From assembly GCA_034509755.1 (NCBI GenBank), contig CM067555.1:22084142-22148141 (forward strand): 64,000 nt of DNA. The letters run 5' to 3'. Position numbers and translations under genes: made by a program. This document shows, piece by piece, positions 57,640 through 64,000 of this stretch. The stretch is from Anisodus tanguticus. Its lineage: Eukaryota; Streptophyta; Magnoliopsida; Solanales; Solanaceae. Within the stretch, counting starts at the first letter, position 1. Every line of letters begins with the position of its first letter. The notes beneath the pieces are model-generated. The model was not told the DNA's origin. It worked only from the letters and a program-made list of their open reading frames with translations, and made no database searches.

Positions 57640-57850
57640 AAAGAAGGCCATCAAAACTTGCTTAGTGTTAGAATCAGGCTACTCCTATGCATTCTAAGAA
57701 TCCATTTCTTAGAACAATTTGCTTAAGAATGTAATGCAACCGAATAAAATATCAATACAAGATTTTCACATGGACAACTCCTTGATAAAAGGAGTCAAAA
57801 ACTATGACCTATATTTCCTATAGGATTTACTAACAATAATCTGAAGTAGT
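57640..57850 (-). repeat. Copia-type LTR segment, minus orientation
   Basis: The complement reads GGTCATAGTTTTTGACTCC, TCAAGGAGTTGTCCATGTGA and AAATGGATTCTTAGAATGC. It matches 58755-58890 on the opposite strand. Confidence 0.75.
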
Positions 57851-58480
57851 TCAAAGGTTTAGGAATTCATTGTAACAGCTAAAAGATAACGTTTCTCAAA
57901 CAATCTGCCTAAACAACCTAGTTGTTCTTAGATCTAGTAACTAATCAATGAAACACCTATTACACAATACTTGCAAAGGTAAGTAGGTAGAAACTACAAA
58001 AGACCTAACTAATACAACTAAATAACTGCATGGATAAATCTTGATAGGCTAAGGTAGGATTCATTGAAAAACCAGACATTCAAGCAGATGTTCAAAGGAT
58101 TCAACTAAGCAGTTATATGAACAAAGGAACTTCTCAAAGGAATTGATCCTTACTATCACACAACTGGACACTAGATGTTATTTTATGCCGACATTAGAGA
58201 ACACAAAATATTGATTGATTTTTATTTGATAAAGAGTTGGATTTCAAGTTATGGTAATATTTCCATAAAGTACCATAATTTGATTAACATATAATTAGCA
58301 TTAAAGTCGGACAAGGAAGACAATGCGCATACAAGAAAGAAAAAAGATCCAAGTCAAATAAGATTTGGTTTTCGGGTATAATTATGAAACCAAAACTTGA
58401 TTGGATTCTACATTCAAGAGGCAACAAATACTTCTATATAAACAAAGCATGAACAATTTTTGGAGCTTGAACACAACCAC
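57851..58480. other. Unassigned sequence between inverted LTR segments
   Basis: No frames or motifs; probably LTR U3 of the copy ending at 58900. Confidence 0.4.
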
Positions 58481-58900
58481 AAATCACAACATTATAAAAA
58501 GAGGCTTAGTGAGCGCAGTCAACACTAGTCCTTAGAAGAGCCAATTGCACGACGACAAAGAATCAGAGCTTATCAAGAAATTGTCATTCAGTTCTTTAGT
58601 TTGTCTAGGTTGGGTTCTGTTGTGGTTCCATCTATTTTCCTTTTCAAGAATTATGTAACAGGTATTCGTTGGTTAAAATAATTACTATTGTGATTTTAGG
58701 CAGACTGTTTTGGGAACAGGTCCTTAGGTTTTTTGTAACCTCTTAAATCTTATAGAAGATAAGTCATGGTTTTTTACTCCCATGAGCAAGGAGTTTTCCA
58801 TATGAAATTTTTTGTGTTGATTTTATATTCCACCGTATTACCTTCTTTCGAAAATACTCTAAGAACCAGATTCTTAGAGTGCATAAGAGTACTCTGATAT
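58481..58900 (+). repeat. Copia-type LTR segment, plus orientation, with TATA box
   Basis: ATTATAAAAAGAGGC at about 58491 is a good TATA box. The transcribed part that follows contains CAAGGAGTTTTCCATATGA and ACCAGATTCTTAGAGTGC, the counterpart of 57640-57850. No primer site or LTR end can be fixed. Confidence 0.65.
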
Positions 58901-59672
58901 AGCAAACCCTAACCAAAAAGTGATCCACAAATAAAGATCGATCAACATTCTAAACCGCTCAAACCCTTGTTTCTACGTTGTCCTCTAAAAATGAAAGTGT
59001 TTCAAGAAGGCTATTAGAAAAATTATGAAAAGAAACAACATGACCAATATAAAAAGGGATGAAAGCATGTGCCAACTTAGAAATTTTAACTAACAATCTC
59101 ACGAAACCTCAAATTTTAATGTTCAAGGAGAATTGTCCCTTGCAAGTGACACCAACCTCAGGTATAAATTAAAATAAATCCCTTGATTGTGGTTCATTTC
59201 ATTCCTCAGAATGTCCTAAACTTGTTAAGATATTGATAAACCTAATTAAGATTGAGTTAGAAATGACTGAAAGTGAAGGAACAGAGACTAGTAGAAAAAT
59301 GGTTGGTGCAAATAAGGATGAGTAATTGGTAAACCACATTAAAATATCCTCCAACTAGTCATGGTGTCTTCATACCAGAGGCAAGTGAGTACAAAGAGTC
59401 CCACAATTCAATCCTATCAATGGCATCATATTTAGCATATACAACGATCACTATAAATTCAAGAGTTAAAAGGACTCAAGGTATGTTTCTCATCAACACC
59501 AATTAACATAGTCACCTCAAAATTTTCATCCACGATGCCCATATCTTCTGAGATACGTTAGCTACATCATTTTCCATTCTCAATCTTCTCCTATAGCTTT
59601 CTAGTTTATAAGCTTTTTGGAAAAGGTTCTATCAAATCTATAAGTTGCCTTACTTGACCGAGCGTACCTATT
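58901..59672. other. Unassigned sequence
   Basis: No coding frame or repeat recognised; boundary with the LTR at 59673 only. Confidence 0.4.
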
Positions 59673-60243
59673 TGTAACACTTCTCAACTTGACGTACATG
59701 GAAAGATATCAAACCGACAAGGCCAAGTCACATCCCAACTTAAGTTCTTGTAAGCCGACAAGGTTGTACCCGAATAGATTTGAGGATAACCAAACATGTA
59801 AAAAGATATATATATATACGAGCTGACAAGTCCACCATATGATCTGCGAGATAACATCAAGGCCTACAAGGCCATACTAGACATACACAGGACATGTCTA
59901 CAAGCCTCTACAAAATATCAACTCTATTGTGCTCAGGACAAGGCCCCGACCTACCTATCATAGATATATACATAACAAAATACTCCAGACTCTAGACCTG
60001 GGAACTCCAAATGACATGGAGCTTACCAATCACGTCCGAATGACGAGTCCTGTCTACCTATCTCGTATGACTTGCACGCATGAAATGCAGTGCTCCCATC
60101 AAAAGAAATGTTAGTACGAATGAAATGTACGGGTATGTAAGACAATTGAATAATTGTAAATTGAAACTTAACTGATAAACATGATATCTGAGAATCTGAG
60201 AGTCAAGGAAGAATCCAAGACTTTACCTACTAACTCATATCAT

Positions 60244-60321
<78 letters not shown>

Positions 60322-61809
60322 TACCAGGCCCTACAAATGCTCTATGGAGGAATACAACGTACTAGACCTTAATGAGGCGCTCTCTCTCTCTCTCTATATA
60401 TATATCAAATCGTACTAGTCCACAACAGGGCTCTGTGGGCGCAGACAAAGTACCAGGCCTTAAAGAGGTTATGTGGGTTACAATATAACATATTAGGCCA
60501 TAAATAGGCTTTATGGGAATGCAACATTGTATCGTATTCACTAATTATAGAGAAGGGTGTGAGATTAACAACAACAACATTAAATTGTGTCTGAATAATC
60601 TCTATAAACTCATCTAGTGAGGAATTAGCTCTAAGACAGAAATATATTTCTGACAAGGGTCACACAAAGGCGTATAATTAGTACATAATACTATGGGAGC
60701 CATTATCGATACGAATACTTCTTTCATAAAGCTCATTATGTTAACTAGGTGCATATCCATGCCAAAGAGAGAAGGAGGATAGCCATTAATACCTTAATGT
60801 CGAATCTATATCCAATGATATCGAGACCAGTATCCTTAACATTATAATATATAAAGAACATAGACAATACTAGTGTCAAGTTAAGGAGAAATAAGATCAA
60901 CATACAATTTGCTAAACGAATTTTCTTCATATTTAACCCCTTTCTTAGAACTTGTATTTACTTATGCATATCACTAACAACGTTATCTAGCCACCAAAAC
61001 ATCTCATGATTAACTTTAAAGAGGCATCACAACAACCATCTTTATTTAGGTTACACTTTCCAATTATCGATTTGTAAATCTTTAGCAATCGACACCGTAA
61101 AGCTTAGTCTGATTACAGACTTGTAAATCCTTAGCAATCGACACCATAAATCTTAGAAAATGTGTACACATGAAGGAGGGTGAAGTTCTTACCCTTTCAT
61201 AAAAAACCAGCCTTAGAACATACTTTACTTTAACTTAAAGGAATCTCTAACATCAATCAACAAGAAGAAGAGCAAGGACAGAACTAGTGCTACGGGATTC
61301 CCATGAGAAATTTACATTGATTACTTGTGAAGCTTTGGAGAAGACTAAGAGAGCTTTTGGAATTGTTTGGGGTGAAGAGAGTGGAAAATGATCTGAAAAT
61401 CAAACTTGGTCGGTTATATAAAGTCATCACCGCCTTAGTTTCACGGCGTCATTAACGGCCGTGAAAGATTTCACGATGGAACTAGCCACCATAAAATTGT
61501 TTTACACACCGTCAAAAGTATAACATAAACAACCCATGAAATCCAACATTCTACTAAGAATTACGGTGGAGAGCCACCCATTTCAAACCCCGTAAAATGG
61601 TTTTATCGCCTATAACTTGGTTATGAAATATGGAAAGTCTTAGAATTATGATGAGACTTATCTCATTTTATTAGTTGTCCTCTACACTTCCCGACATTTT
61701 CTTAAAACTCATTTAAACTATTTGGTATCCTATTACAAGGTTCTACTCCTCCCAAGTCACATGGGATTACTCATGATGTAATTTGATGTAAAACTAGGGG
61801 GTGTAATAT
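59673..61809 (-). repeat. Tekay-type 3' LTR, minus orientation
   Basis: The left end is near TGTAACACTTCTC (59673). The right end adjoins the inverted polypurine tract at 61818. The R-region word GACAAGGCCCCGACCTACC (59939) is the complement of GTAGGTCGAGGCCCTGTCC-type words in the plus LTR at 63638. It contains a TAA microsatellite, a CT/TA microsatellite (60380-60405) and a hairpin TTTCACGGC...GCCGTGAAA (61439-61466). Confidence 0.75.
60245..60320 (+). repeat. (TAA)n microsatellite
   Basis: About 25 uninterrupted TAA units. Confidence 0.98.
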
Positions 61810-61817
61810 CCTCCCCC

Positions 61818-61850
61818 TCTTGAGAACATTAATCCTCGAATATTGAGGTG
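61818..61850 (-). other. Polypurine tract, minus orientation
   Basis: The minus strand reads CAATATTCGAGGATTAATGT and then CTCAAGAGGGGGAGG before the LTR. Only about 50 bp of interior survive before the next LTR. Confidence 0.75.
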
Positions 61851-61867
61851 TCAATCTAGATCGTCAA

Positions 61868-63946
61868 ATACTCTAAAATTATGGGATCTCAGTTGTAGAT
61901 TGATGGTCCAAATTGATGGACCATCAACATATTTGACAGACCGTCAATCAGACTGTCAAGTTGCGGCGTTGGAAAATTTCAGTCGGGTTTATAAGCGGGT
62001 CACACAAATTGGAACTCATTTTTCACTCAAATCAGACCCTAAGCACCTCCTAAATCCCATCTATGGATTCCATAACACCCAAGATCAATTTATAGGCTAA
62101 TCACGCAAGATTAAAATGATAATCTCCATGGTAATCGTAGAAATCATCTACTCCATAGTAAATCAATTTTAGAAACCCTTGATATTGGGGTAAATTGCTG
62201 TTTTGAGAGGGTTTTGACACATCGAGGTAAGATTTATCCTTCTCTACTTATATTTGTGATTAATTGATGTTTGAAGTAAGTTGTGAAAGGATTTTCGTAA
62301 TCAAAACCCGTAAACCAATGAAATCATTATATGATGAGTTGTGGGCTATTTTCCTAGAGTTATGAACTGAAATTGATTAGTACATCAATATTTGATATTG
62401 GGAAACTAAGAAAGAATGTTTTGGGGGGATTGTGAGATCAAATTTTATAAGTATCTTTTGTTAAGGAGTCTAAGAACCCTTGTGTTAAGATTTCTGATAA
62501 GATGCCTAAATGAAGTTTCTCTATTAAAAATGGATTCAATGTTAATATCGACCCTTTTTTTGATATAGATAATCATTCGTAAGGAATACGAAGGATTCTA
62601 GAGCGACTAGTAGCTTCGTGATCAAGGTATGTAAGGCTACCCCTTTCTTTCAAAGGCATGAAATCCAAAGAGTTATCATTTTCGAAAAGAAACGTTAAGA
62701 GCTTCACTCTATTGTTTATTCAAACCTCTTTTTGAGAAGTATTCATTGATTATTCCTATTCTCATAACCCTTGTTGTTGATTACTGGTTTATTTTATTAT
62801 AAGTCTTCAAAAAGAAGCATTTCACAAAGTTAATTGTCAAAGTCGACTAAAAGTCATTTCAAAAGTAAAGTCAAAGAGTTTATGAGTTTCAAAAGAGGCC
62901 AAAGAGACATTGTTATCACAGTCTGTTGTCTACATCGCCGATTTCCAATGGTGTTGATATATTTTTCTTTGGCATTTGATATCATTCATATAATCATGAT
63001 TATATATTTGGACCGAGTTGCACGTTCCGCAACATATAGATATATTTGACAAGGTTGTGCGTTCCACAACACATACATATATATTGGCTTGGGCTATGCA
63101 CCGCAGTAGGTACATGGACTTCATGGGTCCCCCATGGGTCATGACTATCGAGGTATAGAGGTATTTCGCCCACAACGTGATTGTACATTGCATTGTATAT
63201 CCATAAATACACCTTAAAGTATACCTGAGGGTATTGGCATGTTATACACCTTGCACTATAAAACGAGGGTAGTTTATAGAGTAAATGCCTATCTAGACAG
63301 GTTGTATTTGAGTTTCGGAGTTTCATTATTTGCCTCATATGACTCTAGGTTTCTTATGCTTTCATTTACAATTTATCTCTTTATATTGTTATTATGCTTT
63401 TCTTTACATCTTACAGCTTCATACTGCTATTCATGCTTTACATACTCGGTATTTATTTTGTACTGATGTCCCTTTTTTCGAGGGCGTTGTGTGTTCATGC
63501 CGCATGTTCTTATAGGGGCTCTACTTGGCCACCATAATAGGAGCTATCGAGTTCAGCCTTCAGTGAAGTAAGCTTTGTCTTTTCGGAGCTTCTTGGTCAG
63601 CTAATGAGTAAGTTTTGTGGAGTTCTATATAGTATGGGTAGGTCGAGGCCCTGTCCTGGCCATATGTCAGTTTAGTTACTCATAGAGGGTAATGGACTTG
63701 TTTGGTATGTACAATTGTTAATGTATAGCCTTATCCTCTAAGTTGTCTTTTATTGAACCATATTGGGACCTTGTCAGTCCGGTTATGTATATATGTTAGG
63801 CTAGTCCTTCTTGTTTAGTATGTTGGAGTATGTATGTCCTTGTCGACCAGAAGATTTACTTATACAGAAGTCTGGTCATTAGAGTGGTACGATCGGGCCA
63901 GCAGGGCACTAAGTGCCGGCCACACCCTCCAGTTTGGGGTGTGATA
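61868..63946 (+). repeat. Tekay-type 5' LTR, 5'-truncated
   Basis: It begins without a TG end inside U3, near the palindrome TTGATGGACCATCAA (61913-61927), and ends GGGGTGTGATA at 63946. Degenerate tandem words TTGCACGTTCCGCAACA, TGTGCGTTCCACAAC and TATGCACCGCAG lie at 63015-63105, and GGGTCCCCCATGGGTC at 63125. The primer site follows, so it is a 5' LTR whose element extends beyond the window. Confidence 0.8.
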
Positions 63947-63950
63947 AACT

Positions 63951-63964
63951 TGGTATTAGAGCAG
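63951..63964 (+). other. Primer binding site, initiator tRNA-Met
   Basis: TGGTATTAGAGCAG, one C-to-T change from the usual TGGTATCAGAGCAG, four bases after the LTR end. The leader continues to the end of the window. Confidence 0.88.
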
Positions 63965-64000
63965 GTCAGTCCTAGGGAGTCTAAGCTATGTCTAGATTCT

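Noticed and set aside
60181..60372. 63-residue frame with a long isoleucine run
   Set aside because: It is only the translation of the TAA microsatellite.

Overview
The window is plant nuclear DNA made almost entirely of decayed, nested LTR retrotransposons. The element families, the LTR style and a Solanaceae-type Stowaway MITE suggest a Solanaceae genome (Solanum or Capsicum relatives), probably pericentromeric heterochromatin. The species is an inference from remembered repeat families. I found no intact cellular gene, rRNA, tRNA or CRISPR array. Nearly every coding stretch is a broken gag or pol fragment, so these are entered as pseudogenes.

Layout. 1-10646: a minus-strand Ty3 integrase fragment, then a plus-strand polypurine tract and a long Tekay-type LTR. 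That LTR is split by a minus-strand chromovirus (A, 2893 to about 8425) whose two LTRs differ by an inverted segment. 10647-12180: the only stretch that looks non-transposon, with promoter- and leader-like features on the minus strand, cut by the LTR. 12181 to about 31640: one minus-strand Athila element opened by three independent insertions: a solo Tekay-type LTR (12728-15613), chromovirus B (16467-22189, target duplication GTATC) and a Ty1/copia element on the plus strand (22742-27949, target duplication AAAAT). 32076-50712: an internally deleted minus-strand Tekay element with target duplication TAGGT. It keeps only gag and protease remnants. Its right LTR is blown up to 14 kb by a nested plus-strand Tekay element (37504-44650) and by a 5.4 kb block (45170-50545) holding a copia gag start, a copia LTR and a set of exon-like repeats I cannot name. 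This element sits in an older copia gag region (visible at 50718-51775).

51783-64000: another Tekay-type LTR, a Stowaway MITE, a broken lysine/glutamate-rich coding stretch, inverted copies of a copia-type LTR segment, a minus-strand LTR with a long TAA microsatellite, and a plus-strand LTR that ends in a tRNA-Met primer site at the window end.

Together this gives a readable stratigraphy of insertions. The most general new-looking signal is that at least eight of the LTRs or LTR families each carry their own short perfect or near-perfect palindrome, often in several copies.
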